Source: Nepenthes gracilis
Lineage: Eukaryota; Streptophyta; Magnoliopsida; Caryophyllales; Nepenthaceae
Direction: 5' to 3'
DNA length: 64,000 bases
Assembly (NCBI GenBank): GCA_033239525.1
Contig: BSYO01000033.1
Span: 7,493,501 to 7,557,500, forward strand
The translations under genes and the position numbers were made by a program. This document shows positions 19,859 to 33,789 of the stretch, piece after piece. How positions within the stretch are numbered: position 1 is the stretch's first letter; each line of letters opens with the position of its first letter. The notes below the pieces were generated by a model that was not told the origin of the DNA, made no database searches, and saw nothing but the letters and a program-made list of their open reading frames with translations.

Positions 19859-21414
19859 ACGCCCTGTGGCATATTTTCCAATGCGTTCATGCTCAATGTA
19901 CGCTTGAAGAATACTCAAACGCCCTGTGGCAGAATACCAATAGCCAACGCGCATCTGATGTGATGCTTGTACGCTACAATATTTGGCAGTGGCATTTGAT
20001 CACGCCTTATGAGCGCACATGCGTCAATCTGCTATATAAGTCATATTCGATTGATTTTCAATATTTTTTGTTAACTTTTGAAAGAAGAGAGATAAGGATA
20101 AGAAAGAAAAAAGATAGAAAGTTAGATAAGGTCAATTGAAGTAATCAAAATAAAATTTTGGTAAAATTAAAGGCAAGTGTTTTCGGACCTTACTTCCTCT
20201 GAAATAGAATTTATCCCTACATGCATGTCGTTTGAAACGGAATGTTAAAACTTCACAATGTCACTGCTTTTTCTGTAATTTTATTTAAAAATATTATAAT
20301 ATGAAATTTTATATTTTAAATTAAATATATCCAAGTTTTCATAGAAAATTAAAGCTAAAGTAATTGAAATAATTTGAAGAAAAAACTATATAATTTGTGA
20401 AAGAATTAAAAATATTTTGTTCAAATGTGAAAATATAAAGATTATTTATAATTGTGTAAAGGTTTTTTTATACTTACGCATCGGTCCATTGTAAGAAAAC
20501 TAGCGATGATATATTATGACACGTCTTAATATATTATAGTGATAATTGCGATTTAAACCTATCATCCACAAGTAAAACTGACGTTTGGCCCCTCTACAGA
20601 GTTATACGTATGATGACTCAATTACAAGTCTTGAATAATAGTGTAAGGCTTTTGATTGCGTGAAAATAAATATAACCTGAATTTTAATTATCTGATCATT
20701 AGTTGATAAGACTCTACTGACCCTTGGTCCATAAGAATTAGTATGTTTGAACATAATATATGTGATACACTTGAATTAAAAATCAAAAAGAAAAATTTAA
20801 ATATGTGCATATTTGTTATGAAAATTCATGTCATTACATCTGAATTTGTTCTATTATCATTCCGATATATTTTAATATAAATTATATATCATATTGAGTT
20901 TTTAACTCACTCTTACTTTTATTTTTCATTGACCCTATTCAAATTAGCGGATTTAGGCATTTACACATGAGGATTTTAGTCAAGAAGTTGATTCGAGGAA
21001 ATTTAGACTAGGATTTTAATAGAATCAGGTATTATGTTTTGCTTCAAAATAGTAGTCATAGACTAAATTATTTTTATTTTAGTCATTCGCTTATATATTA
21101 ATTTAGTTATTGCAGTATATTATGAGTAAAGTAAAGTTGGGTTCCAATTTTCTTATATGGTTATTCGGTTACTTTAATTTTGATATAGATATAGCTCCTT
21201 ATGTATATTTTGACGTTATGATATGGTCGATATTCCAACCACTTAATAATATAAAATTTTAGATTCTATGGTTAGATTATTTATTTTATTTTAGGTCTGT
21301 TGTGATATCAATATAAAACTTATGTTTAACGTTAATTTGGAACTTATAAATTATTAATAAAATGATTTCGCTAATTATTATTCGGGTTCAACATGGAGTC
21401 ATGACGAGTTAAAG
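19859..21414. other. AT-rich DNA leading to the chromovirus-like element
   Basis: A 14-bp direct repeat (aacgccctgtggca) occurs at about 19858 and 19919. The rest is AT-rich. The last several hundred bases should be the 5' LTR of the following element, but I could not pair them with a 3' LTR. Confidence 0.5.
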
Positions 21415-21639
21415 TGGTATCGGAGAAATTGTAAGATGAATGTCTTATTTAGTTTGTGGATCTAATTTGGTTAGGTATTTTATAATAAAATCAAAAAATG
21501 TCATTAAGATAAGGCGGTATTGGACCAAGTTCTTGACCCAACTGGTTGGAGGAATACTTAGTTATAATAGCCAGGCTAAGGGATGTGATGGAGTCCATGG
21601 CTTGAGGATCTCAAAACCTAGAGCTGATGACGATTAACC

Positions 21640-22420
21640 CAATGGCAACTGTATATGACTTGTTTACCAATAAGAGGGAGTTAGAATTTACGGGTGACCT
21701 AAATCCTACAAAGGCGAAGATTTGGATATGAAGATTTAGGAAAGTCTTTGAAATTCTTTGCTATCTGAAGGAGAGGAAGCGAGTTATGGCATTAGAGAAT
21801 AAATAAATTTCTTAGGAAATGTTCATAGAAAGCTTCATAGAGAAGTACTTTTTGATAAGTTTGAGGAAATAGAAGGATGATAAATTCTTCTGTCTGTGGT
21901 ATGAAAATCAGACTGTGACGGAGTACAATACCAAATTCATCGAACTCTCCCACTATGCCCCTTACATCGTCCACAATGAGGCTTGAAAAGCAAAAGACTT
22001 TTTGTAAGGTCTAAATGATACTATTTGGAATCAACTTGTAACCTTGAAGTTAAGAACCTATGGAGAAATGTTGAATCGGGTCATTTTGTTTAAACAAGAG
22101 TTGAAAAGGGAGAAATTCTTTGAAAAAAAATTGACTAAGTGAAGATGCCAAAATTTAGGGTTGGGAGGATCTCATAAAAAATCCAAGTCAATGGATAAAA
22201 GGAAGAAAGGAGCTGAACTCTAAGGTGAGTTGAGCCCGTAACAATCAAAGTCCATGTATCTCCATTGCAGAAAATCCCATGGAGGAAGGCCATGCTATAA
22301 GTTCTTGAGAGTATACTTTAACCGCGGCCAATCCAACTATATGATGAAGGACAGCCTACATCCCTTGAGACAAACGGTGAGAAAGCCAAGTGTTTCAGGA
22401 AGAGCTTTTGCAATGATGGC
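21640..22420 (+). pseudogene. gag of the first chromovirus-like element
   Basis: Readable pieces are FTGDLNPTKAKIWI, VTEYNTKFIELSHYAPYIVH and LVTLKLRTYGEMLNRVILF, matching the retrotransposon gag core. A zinc knuckle follows near 22255-22350 (CLHCRKSHGG then a second, decayed one). At least six stops occur in the readable frames. Confidence 0.8.
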
Positions 22421-22439
22421 CTAAGATGCTGATGCATCG

Positions 22440-22740
22440 CCCACTATAGTTGAAGATAAACTCATAATTTTTAAAATTTTAGCTCATATACTTTTAGATT
22501 CAAGGTCAACACATTTATTTATATCTTTTAAATTTGTTTGTTATTTGTTGTCATCTCAGAGAATTATAAATTTTTTATTAGTAGTATCAACACTTATGAG
22601 ATATTCCTTTAAGACGGACATTATGTACCCTAGGTGTATTGGTTTGGATCATTGGGTTAGAGATGGTGGTAGATTTAATCTTGTTGGACATATATTATTT
22701 TGATGTAATTTTAGGTATGAATTGATTAGTTAGTTGTCAT
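22440..22740 (+). pseudogene. Protease of the first chromovirus-like element
   Basis: Around 22470-22520 the frame reads ILAHILLDSRSTHLFISF, matching the aspartic protease start VLID(T/S)GSTHSFIS; the active-site glycine is replaced by arginine. Later sequence is decayed. Confidence 0.7.
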
Positions 22741-22989
22741 GTTAGTGTAGATTATTTTTATAAGAGAGTAGATTTTTCAATCCTAAAATGAGAACCATTT
22801 TATTTTTAATGAGTAATATAAAAATAATCCCCATATGTGATTTCGACATTGTATACTTGCCATTTGATGATGAATAGATATCAAATGTACTTCGCTTATG
22901 TCGTTACAATCAAGAGTCATAGTGTTTTGGTAACGGACAAATCGGTGGTATGCGAGTTTGAGAATATTTTTTTAGAAAATCTTATGAAA

Positions 22990-23760
22990 TTACTACAAAA
23001 TCAAGAGATTAAATTTGAAATTGAGATCATACCTAGAATGATGCTTATATCAAGGGCTTCCTATCAAATGATACTGTCGGAACTTAAGGAATTGAAACAA
23101 TAATTATAAGAGCTACTGAAGAAGTGCTTTATCCAGCCAAGTGTACCCCCATGGGGAGCTCCGATACTGTTTATAAAGAAGAAAGATATAACAAGCAAGT
23201 GTCAATTGTAAAGAATCGATGATTTGTTTGACTAATTGTAAGGGCCAAAAATATTTTTTAAGATTAATCTTTGTTTATGATAATATCAACCGAGAATTAA
23301 GAAAGAAGACATGACGAAGATAGCTTTTCGAATAAGGTATGGGCACAATGATGTTTAGTTATGCCCTTTTGATTAACTAATATCCCTATAACTTTTATAG
23401 ACTTGATAAATTGGGTATTTTAACCCTATCTTGAAAAGTTTATAGTGACGTTTATCGATGATATTTTGATATATTTGAGGAGTTACGAAGAATATGAGAT
23501 AAACTTAATGATTACACTCTAAACGCTTTAGAAAAGGAGCTTGTATGCCAACTTGAAAAAACACAAATTTTGGCTTGAATAAGTCATATTTTTGGGTCAT
23601 GTCAACTCACGAAGAGATATTTTGGTCGATCCTAAGAAGGTTAAATCGATGATTAATTGAAGCCGGTTGATAATGGCGACAAAAGTTAGAAACTTTTTAG
23701 GGATGACAAGTTATTATCGAAAATTTGTGAAGAATTTTTTTAGAATCGCTATACCACTAA
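22990..23760 (+). pseudogene. Reverse transcriptase of the first chromovirus-like element
   Basis: Shows [54 protein letters not shown] and, near 23450-23490, a decayed IDDILIYSRS-type active site, followed by FWLE...VIFLGHVNSRRDI-like sequence. The stretch between KKKD and RIDDLFD is shorter than usual, so part of the palm domain is lost. Confidence 0.82.
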
Positions 23761-23799
23761 CTTGATGACTTGGAAGAAAGTCAATTGGATGAATGATTA

Positions 23800-24240
23800 C
23801 AAAAGGAGTTTTAAGAGTTGAAAGACCGCATAACGATAGCTCCAATTTTAATAATTCTTGAATGATCTGAGAGATTTATTGTCTATTGTGATACATCTAA
23901 TATTAGATTAGGATGTGTCCTGATACAATATGAAAAAGTGATTGCATATGGGTCAAGATAATTGAAGATGCATGAAAGGAACTACCCGACATATGATCTA
24001 GAGTTTGTAATGGTGATCTTTACACTGAAAATTTAAAGACATTATCTTTATGGAGATAGATTTTTGGTATATTCAGACCATAAAAATCCCAAATAGTTGT
24101 CCTTTCAAAAGGAAGTAAATATGATATAGATAAGATGGATAGATTTTCTTAAGGATTATAACTGTAAAATTCGATATCAATTGGGAAAGATCAACATGGT
24201 AGCGGATGTCTTGAATCATCGAATACTGAATTTTGTGGCT
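23800..24240 (+). pseudogene. RNase H of the first chromovirus-like element
   Basis: The strongest part is KLHERNYPTYDLEFVMVIF, RHYLYGDRFLVYSDHKN, and KDYNCKIRYQLGKINMVADV with stops between. This is the standard Gypsy RNase H. Confidence 0.82.
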
Positions 24241-24519
24241 CATCTAAGAATTAATGAGATAAAAATGATGGATTGTACGAAACAATGTGATTTTAAAAGA
24301 TATTTCCAAAGTACACAAATAATATTATCTTATTATCAACTGTAACCCGAGATTTTGGATAAAATTAATGGAACTCAAATGAATGATTTGTTCTTGGTGA
24401 TTATTGCCAGTGATTTAGACAGGAGTCAATGGAAGATTTTAGCATATGGCCCAATGGAGTCTTGAAATTTTGAAAATGGATATGTGTGTCGGATATTGGA
24501 GAATTAAAAGAAGAAATCG

Positions 24520-26240
24520 TGGATGAGGCTTATCAATCAAAATATACTATTCATCCTGGAGTTAACAAAATATATTAAAATTTGAAGAAAATAATTTGGT
24601 GACAAAACATAAAAAGAGAAATTGTTAGTCTATGTGAAAAGATATTTGATATATTAATAATTAAAAGTTAAGTAAAAGAAGGCCTCAGGTCTTTTACAAC
24701 ATATGTCAACCCCCAACTGTAAGTGGGAAGACATAGTAATAGATTTTGTAATGGGTTTATCAAGAACACTAAAAATCATGACCACTGTTTGGATGATTGT
24801 AGATAGGTTCACTAAATTGGCTCATTTTATTGATATACGAATGGCATTTTCTAAAGATCACCTGGTGAGATTGTATATTAATGAGGTGATTAGATTATAC
24901 GGAATACTAGCTTCTATTGTGTCCAATCAAAATCTAAGGCTTGTCTTAAAATTTTGAGAAAGTTTACATTGAGAGTTAATGACCAATTTAAAATTCAGTA
25001 CAACCTATCATTCTCAAATAAATAAACAATTAGAGCAAAAGAATTAAATTCTTAAGGACAGATTGAGAGCTTTGATTTTGAAAATGAAAGACAATTGGGA
25101 TGTCTATCTGTCATTGGTTGAATTTGCATACAACAATAGTTACCTAGCAAATATCGATGTGTCCTTATTTGAAACTTTGTATGGAAGAAAATATTATTCT
25201 TATAGTTTTCACAAATGAGGTTGGCATGGCCCAGGGTTGTCTTGTTGAAGTACCAGTACAGGCAGTGAAGCCAACCTCCGTTCTAACATGTTCTTCCTCA
25301 ACAATAAGTATGGCCAACCAGAACAAAAATATTATACAATAAGAAATTTTAAAAACTCTAATATCGATAACACGACCCATCCACCTGACCATAACCCTAA
25401 TTCTTTCCCCCACCTCTCATCCCCTAACCTTCAATGTGGTGATTCTAATGGAAGGGTTCCCACACGAGTTTCCTCACATAATGGCGCTCCCTCCCTTGGG
25501 CAATAAGATAGTGATCAAATGTTACTCGGGATTGAACCCACAAGTTCCTTTACTAGAAGTGGTAATGATGGTCACAGTGCCATGGATGTTATGCATAGCT
25601 TTGCTCAAATTGCATGAAAACAATAGAAAGTAAAGAGTGGTCCTTTGGGAGAAGATTGGAGATAAAAATCTTTTGGGACAGGAGTTATTCAAGAGACATT
25701 CTAGAATTTTCATTTGATCCATGATTGATTGAATATTGTCCAAAGTTGATAGAAAAATTATACTGATCAAAGAAGATCGGAGTTAAGTTTTGATATCGGA
25801 GACCACGTATTTCTAAAGATATCACCATCAAAGGAAATATCTTAATTTGAAATCAAGAAAAAACTACAGCGGAAATTTATTGGAGCGTTCAAAATCCTCA
25901 TAAAAATTGGTGAGATAACTTACAGATTGGCTTTATCTTTGAGTTTGGGAGACGTCCACAATGTATTCCACGTATCAATACTTTGAAAGTGTATTCATGA
26001 CTTGTTATACATTATCGAGTACGAACCATTGTGGATAAATAAATATTTGACGTATATTGAGAAACCGATTCAATTTTTATGGAGAAGAGACCAAATACTT
26101 GGAACAAAGGAGATTTTATCAGTGAAGGTTTTATGAAGAAATTACTCATATGAAGAAACCATATGGAAATGAGAAGATGAGATTTGAGAGAAATATCTAC
26201 ATCTATCTTTTTGATAATATACGTTAAATTTTGAGGGTGA
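24520..26240 (+). pseudogene. Integrase of the first chromovirus-like element, split by an insertion
   Basis: The zinc domain begins near 24550 (HPGVNKIY). The catalytic core at 24703-24957 is open for 84 codons and reads WEDIVIDFVMGLSRT, VDRFTKLAHFI and IRLYGILASIVS. Core sequence runs to YGRK near 25190. After an insertion it resumes near 25630 (GDKNLLGQELF) and continues to FIGAFKILIKIGEITYRLAL, VHNVFHVSIL and EYEPLWINKYLTYIEKPIQF, the chromovirus-style C-terminus. Confidence 0.82.
25193..25628. other. ~435-bp foreign insertion inside the integrase
   Basis: Integrase homology stops at YGRK and resumes with the very next expected block 435 bp later. The insert is richer in CCTC/CCAC runs than its host (cacgacccatccacctgacc). 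Ends look like gaaaata and gaaaaca, a possible 7-bp target duplication with one change. I do not recognise its family. Confidence 0.55.
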
Positions 26241-26460
26241 AATTTTTATGAATATAGGAGAAATGTAAATAACAGGTTTTAAATTGTAAATTTTAATCAT
26301 AATTAATTAAATTAAAATAAGAAATTAAAGTTAAAAAAAAAAAATTATGTCAAAGTCAATTTTGGATCAGGTCACATTGAGCTGATTGACACTTGATCAA
26401 CGCTTAATGCATAAATATGCGTATTCTAGACAGAGAAGTTGCACCTAAAAACATTACTAC

Positions 26461-28095
26461 TATAAAATTTGATTAGAATTCTAATTAACTCGCCCATTCT
26501 CCTATTGATTCTAAAATTTATTATTTTAAATTTTATTATCACCTTATTTTATTTTCTTAAAATAAGAATTCTATTCTTATATTATTATATTATAGTAATT
26601 AAACGTAGCATCATTATATGCATTGTCATTATAGGGTTTAAGGTTTTACACCATTCCATACTTACATTGATAGTACCATTATGGCCACCATTGGAACCAC
26701 TATTATTTTCTAATTTATTGTCGTCATGATCATCACCACTATCAATACTACATTTACCACTATGTACAACCACCACTAGCAAAAGCATTTTCTTTTCATT
26801 GTCATGGTCGCCATGGTTGTGGGTGATTGTGTCTTGGCCATTGCTAGTAGTATAATATATATTACCACATCTATAATTGTAAATAATTTAATTTCTTATG
26901 ATATTATATTTTTTATTAAAAAAAATTCTAGTAGTAGTCATTGTAATAAAAATAACTATTTTCATATAACATATATATCGAATCAAATAATATAATTATT
27001 TTCATGTCCTATAAAACTTATGAGTTACTTTATTTTTGTATTGTTTCTTTCTATAAATATTTTAGATTTTAGCCCAAACAAAGATGGTGCATTTTGTTTT
27101 GCATTCAGAAACCTTACTATCTATATGTTCAATTATGGTTCTTGATGTTTTTGGTAAAATTTTTATAACTCATCCCAATTATAATGACCTAAATTTATCC
27201 TAAAAACATCTCATAATTAATAGTTTTTCACATTTACTCTTAAATATTTGACAACATCACAACTACAAAATTTGATTAGAATTTCAATTAACTCGCCTCT
27301 TTTTCTTTGTTAAGTGTAAAGTTTATTCTTAACTTATTCTAATTTTTAAAATAATAATTTTATTCTTATATTATTTTATTCTAATAACTAAACATAATAT
27401 TATTTTATATATTTTTATTATTGTACCAGTCCATACCTATTTGACAGTATTATTGTGGTCACCATTAGAACCATAATTATTTTTTAATTTATTATCGCCA
27501 CTATCAACATCACCATCACCATCGATGCCACCTATACCACTATATACAACCACCTCTGACAACAAAATTAACATTTCCTATCATTGTCATGGTCACAACC
27601 TATTCGGGCTTGGGATCAAAATTGTTGTAACTATGGTTATCGATGCTTGTGCCATGGCCATCACTAGTAGTAAAATATGTATATAACCACAAATATAGTT
27701 GTAAAAAAAATTAATTTCTTATGGTATTAGATATTTTTGTAGTGGATATTCCAATAGAAATAACTATTTTCACATAAAATATATAACAAATTAAATAATG
27801 TAATTATTTTCATGTCGCATAAAACTTTTGAATTATTTTATTTTTGTATTGCTCTTTTTTGTAATTTATTTTTAAAAAATTTGGCCCGACCAAAGGTGGC
27901 GCATTTTGTTTAGCATTTGGAAACCGTTTTGTTGATATATTCACTTATAGTTCTTGATGTCTTGGTAAAATTTTTATAACTCATCCTGAATTTGTCCTGA
28001 AAACTCCCAATAACTAACAATTTTCTATATTTGCACTCAAATTTTTGATAACATTACAACTACAAAATTTGATTAAAATTTTAATTAACTCCCCA
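26461..28095. repeat. ~800-bp tandem duplication, two copies plus a start of a third
   Basis: The block beginning ta(t/c)aaaatttgatta(g/a)aa occurs at 26461, 27264 and 28061, giving periods of 803 and 797 bp. Shared internal marks include catggtc(g/a)c, ggcgcattttgtt and aactcatccc. The copies have diverged, so the duplication is old. It lies just after the predicted 3' LTR start of the preceding element and may be part of that LTR. Confidence 0.85.
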
Positions 28096-31000
28096 TACAC
28101 CCTATTCCCCCAAAGAAAATGAAAAAATGCTTATCGAAATCCCCCAAACCCTAGCTTACCCCCTCACTAGTTGGCCAAAGTCCTGTTAAAATGAATTCAA
28201 TTTTAGGCTCTCAAATAAACTCAATAACCAAAGTTAAAACATACATATTAAATGAACTAGTTTAAAATGGACACTTAATTATGGAGCTATTAGTTGAATG
28301 ATTTAGTTTTTATGATTAAATTTAGGTCATTGGATTTACTTAGAAATTTAAAAATTGAGTTTAATTTTGTAGGATTGAACAGATATGATGTTTAAAGGCT
28401 ATATATAAGAGGTTTAGCTAATCTCCAATAAACCTCCATTTTAACCTACCTGACATTTTCATCCAAATAAGAGAGGTATACCATTCGTTCACTCTTTTTT
28501 TTTTTGTTATTTTTTTTTTTTGTTATTCATTTATCTGATTTTATTTATTTTTAAATCCAAGATTCAAAATACATTGTCTCATTTTCTCTGTATTTGTTGA
28601 GGTTTATACGAGATTTCTCCCTCAATTTTTTCGTTATCCGTTATTTTTCAACCCAAGTAATTTATAATTTTGTTCATTGTATTTTTTCAATTTCATTATT
28701 TATTTATTTGTTTATATTTAGATTTATTTATTTCTAGACATAAGATTTATGTTAAATTTATTGGGCCTTAGGTTATTCTCCTCTGTGTCCTTCGCCCATT
28801 ATATGTGCCAATTTTTTATTATTGCACAAGTAAATGATTTTTTTCTAAATTCATAGAAGGTTACACTTAACTGTAAGATGTCTTCAATGAAGTAGGTATA
28901 TGAATATGCACCTAATGAATAAGTTTTCATGGGCGGATAGAATACCTATCAAACTACGCTATGTTTGATATGCGTATAAATAGTGCATATATGCTAATGA
29001 TCAATATGATTGTGCCTAATGTTCTATATAGCTTGTCAACAGTTTTTTCTATAACATCATGATTATTTTGACTTTCTTAGTTTATACAAATAAATTATGG
29101 GATTAGTTTATGATAATTGTTCGATTATTTTTATCAGCAATGAAATAAAGAAAAAAATATTTTAGTACATCTTAATAATCGTTTTGGACCTATTACGACT
29201 GGAAATTTAGTGGTGGACTTAGATTTGAAATATTGAATATTGAACTTAGTATATTTATTTGCTTTAAACCGAAATTCGGGTTGGCCTTAAAAAAATCATG
29301 AATCATTTCTGGCCGAGAACTATAGAGAGAATTAGATTGGGCGGAGAATTATTGTTTAGACTTATATCTTGGGATCTTTTGAATTAAATTAGTTGTGGAC
29401 CTAGTGCTGTTATGTAGACCAAATTTTCATGATCGAATTGTGGGACTCTCTTAAATAATAAATAATATAAAAATTGTGAACTAAATATTGGAGGATACTA
29501 GTACATTAATACTTGGTAAGTTATTATAATAAGGAGTATATTTTGATGAGCCAATCGTCTTAGCTAGGAAATTTAGAGGGACAAGTAACTGGTGGGACTC
29601 ATTTGAGAATAATTAAACTGTATATCTTTTGGAGAAATCAAATGATATATGGTTGAGGTGGGTTCGGGCTTGGGCGGAGAAAATCATCTTAGGAGGATGA
29701 ACATATGCATTTTAGCCATATATTAAATTGAGACTTAATTACTTGGCAAGTACTCGATTAAAGTCTCAAATCTTGCTTCTATATTTGACGGTCCCATACT
29801 TAGAACTTGCTTATTACTCTCGGCATATTTAAGGCTATTAGTGGGGAAGATTAGTCTTCTAGTATTTAGGAAATGATATTCAAGGCTATATTACATTATA
29901 CATATTGGAAAACTTTTAGATGGATTGATCTTGGCATGTATTTTCCTTGATTGGCCGGTTAGTGTGAAAATTCTTGGAAGCAATATTCTTGAAATTTAAA
30001 GGTATTATTGTTGTCATAAGGAGGGCAAGTCCCTGCTGATTTGAACTATTTTAAAATTTTCTAACACTTAGTCAAATGGGGACTCAATAGGTTTGGCAAT
30101 TAACTAAGATTATGGGCCTATAATGATTGGAGGATTCTTTGAAGTCAAGATTTGGAAACTCCATTATGTTTCACGGTTGTGTTGTAGTGTGCTTGGGGGG
30201 GCAAGAAATGTGCATGGGATCAATTCAAAAGGAATTTATTATATTTAGAGGGATAATGCATCCTGGGAAATTTGCCTATTGGAAGGCCCTCTCTTTGTAT
30301 GGAAGCATGATTAGGAGGAGGCTCGGCTGAGGGGGGCTTGTGGAGGCAAATAATTTTGTTGCAAACCAATGGAATTAATTTGAGTTAATTTGTAAGGAAA
30401 TTATGAAAACCCTAATTCTTCTTGAACCCTATCTTTTGAAAGTTATTATAAAATGTCTTAACCTCGCGGTCTCTTATTAAAAATCCTAAAGCCCTTACAT
30501 TCTTCTAGTTTTACCTTAGCTGCCACTTATAGAAGAGAGTAAGAGAGGGTTATGCTGTCCGAGGTGAGTTGGTGAAGAAAAGAGAAAGAAAAGAAGTTTT
30601 TGAGACAAGTAACCTTGTGATCAATCCTTCGTTATTTTTTGATAATTATTCTCTGACTAGTCTTTTAAATCCAATCACGAGGAACCATAATTTTATATTA
30701 TATTAACATTATTGGCATATTAAAATAATTTTTATAAAAATAATATTTATATTTGGCACGATGTATGAGTGAAGTTTGAAATAACTTTTAAATGCTAATA
30801 CCTTGTAACCATAGCAACTGAATAACGTTCGAACTCTGGTAAGTAATCATGGCTTAATATACTTTGCATGATGGATTTTTTGATGTTATGTTGAATGTAG
30901 TTTCACATTATCCTTGGTACTTACATTTTTAATCAATAGAATAGATATGTATAGAGTAATTCTTATATTTTTTCGTACTGACATAAATTTGAAATAGAAA

Positions 31001-33789
31001 TTATAACTGATGTTTGACTGTCGTGCTAGGCAACATTCAAACACCAGTCTATGATTGGCTTAGTTTTGTCGATCTAAAAGGTTTGACTTCTATCATGTTA
31101 TGTGATAGTATATTTATGATGATATATCGTGTTATAAATCTATTAAATAATAACGTAGGTCGTGTTCATATTATATAGAGCTCAATGTGTGATTTTGTGG
31201 CCAAATAAAGGATAGAGACCCATCGTTTGAATGTCATTGGAGAAGGAGTTCGATCAGCAGACAGTGGTTTAAAGGGATTTCGTGGATTTGAGTGACCAAG
31301 ATCTGTCCCTTAAGGATTAATCGCATAATGATTTGTTATAAGACCCCACGGGTAGGATTGATTGCATGGTTGTGGTTTTGTTCCATTTTTATAATGGTGA
31401 GTATTGGTCGTTTATCACTATGCAAGCTCCCATTCAAACGCCGCAGTGGCAATTTCAAGAACAAGAGCTAAATTGTAGGTTCAAAGCCTGGGATTGGATT
31501 TCTAGATTAATGTCGGGCAAATAGAGCTAGCCGATGATTGGGTTTAACCTAGTTTCTTGCATGAGGAGTATCTCGGAACTTGGATGATTCACATTGAAGT
31601 ATGTGATTATTCACTCCTGTAGAAATTACTAGCTTTAGAGGCAATTATCAAGGATTGTGTCCCATTGTCGATGGTGGGGATTTATTGTTTTATTATTAAT
31701 TTTACGATAAGTTTTTAGTTTTTATGATTATTATTGATGTTTCATTTATAATGTTATTTACTATGAAGATTCATATAATTTTTGGGTATTAGCATAACAA
31801 TTCAGGTTAGTATTTGTCAACTAAGCTCAGGTTGTCACATTCTCTCTTGGCATTCAAATGCTAGATCTGCCATTCAAATACCAATTGTACTTTTTAAAGT
31901 ATTTTACTCTATTTTTAGATATTTAATATGAGTTATCTTCAAACACAATGAGTGTTGAACTAAGAAGGAGAAAGGGAACAGAAGGAAGGGATTTTAGCAA
32001 TTTGTTTGTAATCAAATCTTATTCAGATCTTCCTAACCAAAATGGTTAGGTAGTTGATCATTATAGAGATTTGTCTTCAATACTGTGTGATAGAGTTTGA
32101 GTATACAGATCCTAATAAAATCTAAGATATATGTTCATCTTTATGATTTTCTATATTTTGGCCTTTTCTTGTATGTTTATTTTTCGTTTTATTTATTTAT
32201 TTTTGTTTTTAAAATTTATAATTTTTATATATTTTTCAGATATTTTGTTCATGAATAGATTGTTTTATGAGGAATGACTAAACTAAATGCCTATTTACTT
32301 AAAGGAAGACATACAATTATATGATGAGAAGATCTACGAAAGATGTGAATACCTAGCCCATGTCAAAACCTTATTCTATGTGTAATTGAATTATATGCAT
32401 ATTTTACCATGTATAACTAGATATATAATTGACCATCTTTATATGAATGCAAACATTATACATTTGGTATTAAATTTATTATGCCCGGCAGTGATGGAAG
32501 AATGGAGACAAGACCACTCAAGAAATTTCCTGTTGCAAAGTTTCCATCTATCTACATAACAGAGACTGAAGTTGTGCTTCGAGTTCCAGAATTTCATTTA
32601 TTTAGTTTGTTGCTTGGAGTTTGATGATTATATGGCATCTATTGGCTAAGATCCATCTATTAGTTTGTGGAGTTTGTGATTGCACCTATTATTTATATAA
32701 TTTGTTCTTTTTATATTTTTTAATATCTATCACCGATTAAGACAAATGACGAAACAGATAAGACAATAAGAAAGTGTAATCGAACAATATCCAACAATTA
32801 CATAGCACTAGGCATGCTAGACAAAGAGCATAGACAACAAATATAGATCAAAAAATGAGTGTCGTTTTATACCAATTACAGTGTTTCAATTCTAGCATTA
32901 CATTTGATTTAATAGGACAATTCAAAAGCCATTTTCTTTTTGTTCACTTAGGTGATCAACTTAGCATGGAACCATTTGTTGATGAAGAATAAGTATATTT
33001 GTTGGATAATTTTTATAACAATTGGTTGCAGTAAAGTAAAATATGAGACTTGGTGATATCTAGATATTAAATTGCTTTGACACTAAATTGTTTGTAGCAA
33101 ATATAAAATTAAGAGATGTTTAGATACTTGATGATTTAATGGAAGGAAAAATGCCTTTGTAATTTGATGGTTTTATATATGATTGAACATAAGCTAGTTT
33201 AATTGAATGGTTTAAGACAAAATCAGACTTAATTTTGTGACGTGATGTACATAAAAGGTACTATAGGTTCTGAGATTTATTTTATTTTTGACGATATAAC
33301 CCGTTGTTAACATTGGATAGTGATGATTGTCTTGAAGAAATTGAGAATACATTTTACATGAAAGCAAGCATATATATAAATTATGCACCTAACACATTAC
33401 TTGGAGTTTTTGCATTTTTGATATATCAATTTTGTCTACTAAGGAGATTTAACAAGGTGGGGTTCATTGAATATTATATCATTACTAAATATACTAATAT
33501 GTTTCAAAAAACAAGCATGGTAAAAATGAAAAATTCATCTTTCAAGTAAAGATTGGTCAATGAAAGACTTTTATATTTCAACTAAATGGACATAAATTTG
33601 AACTTTTTATATTGCATTAGTATCATGAACAAATGGATGCTATGTCCTTTGCTACTATAATTTTAGTAATTAAAATTTAGTTTTATATTATCAATAGTTG
33701 GTTGGCAACCTAGAACTACAAACAATCTCAATTGTATATAATCTAGCAACATGTAATATTCTCATGATAATATATTTATAGTTAACAAC
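28096..33789. other. AT-rich DNA without recognisable genes
   Basis: No coding region with family features. 28400-28420 contains ggctatatataagagg, a TATA-like box, and 30540-30620 (gaagaaaagagaaagaaaag) resembles the transcribed part of a Gypsy LTR, so old LTR fragments are likely. Reading frames at 30127-30330 and 33304-33549 show no recognisable motif. Confidence 0.5.

Larger units (their letters stand above)
21415..26264 (+). mobile_element. Ty3/Gypsy chromovirus-like element (Del/Tekay-like), highly decayed
   Basis: Internal region from a methionine-tRNA primer site (tggtatcggag, 21415-21425) to the 3' end, with gag, protease, reverse transcriptase, RNase H and integrase in Gypsy order on the plus strand. 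Every gene has many stops and frameshifts. The coding end reads NFEGEIFMNIGE-like at 26227-26263, the usual end before the polypurine tract, and the 3' LTR probably starts at tgtaaat (26264). LTR limits are not resolved. Lineage is assigned from motif style and primer type. Confidence 0.8.

Noticed and set aside
30127..30330. 67-codon frame in AT-rich DNA
   Set aside because: No motif, no splice context, length expected by chance.
33304..33549. 81-codon frame
   Set aside because: No recognisable domain; no supporting promoter or neighbour.
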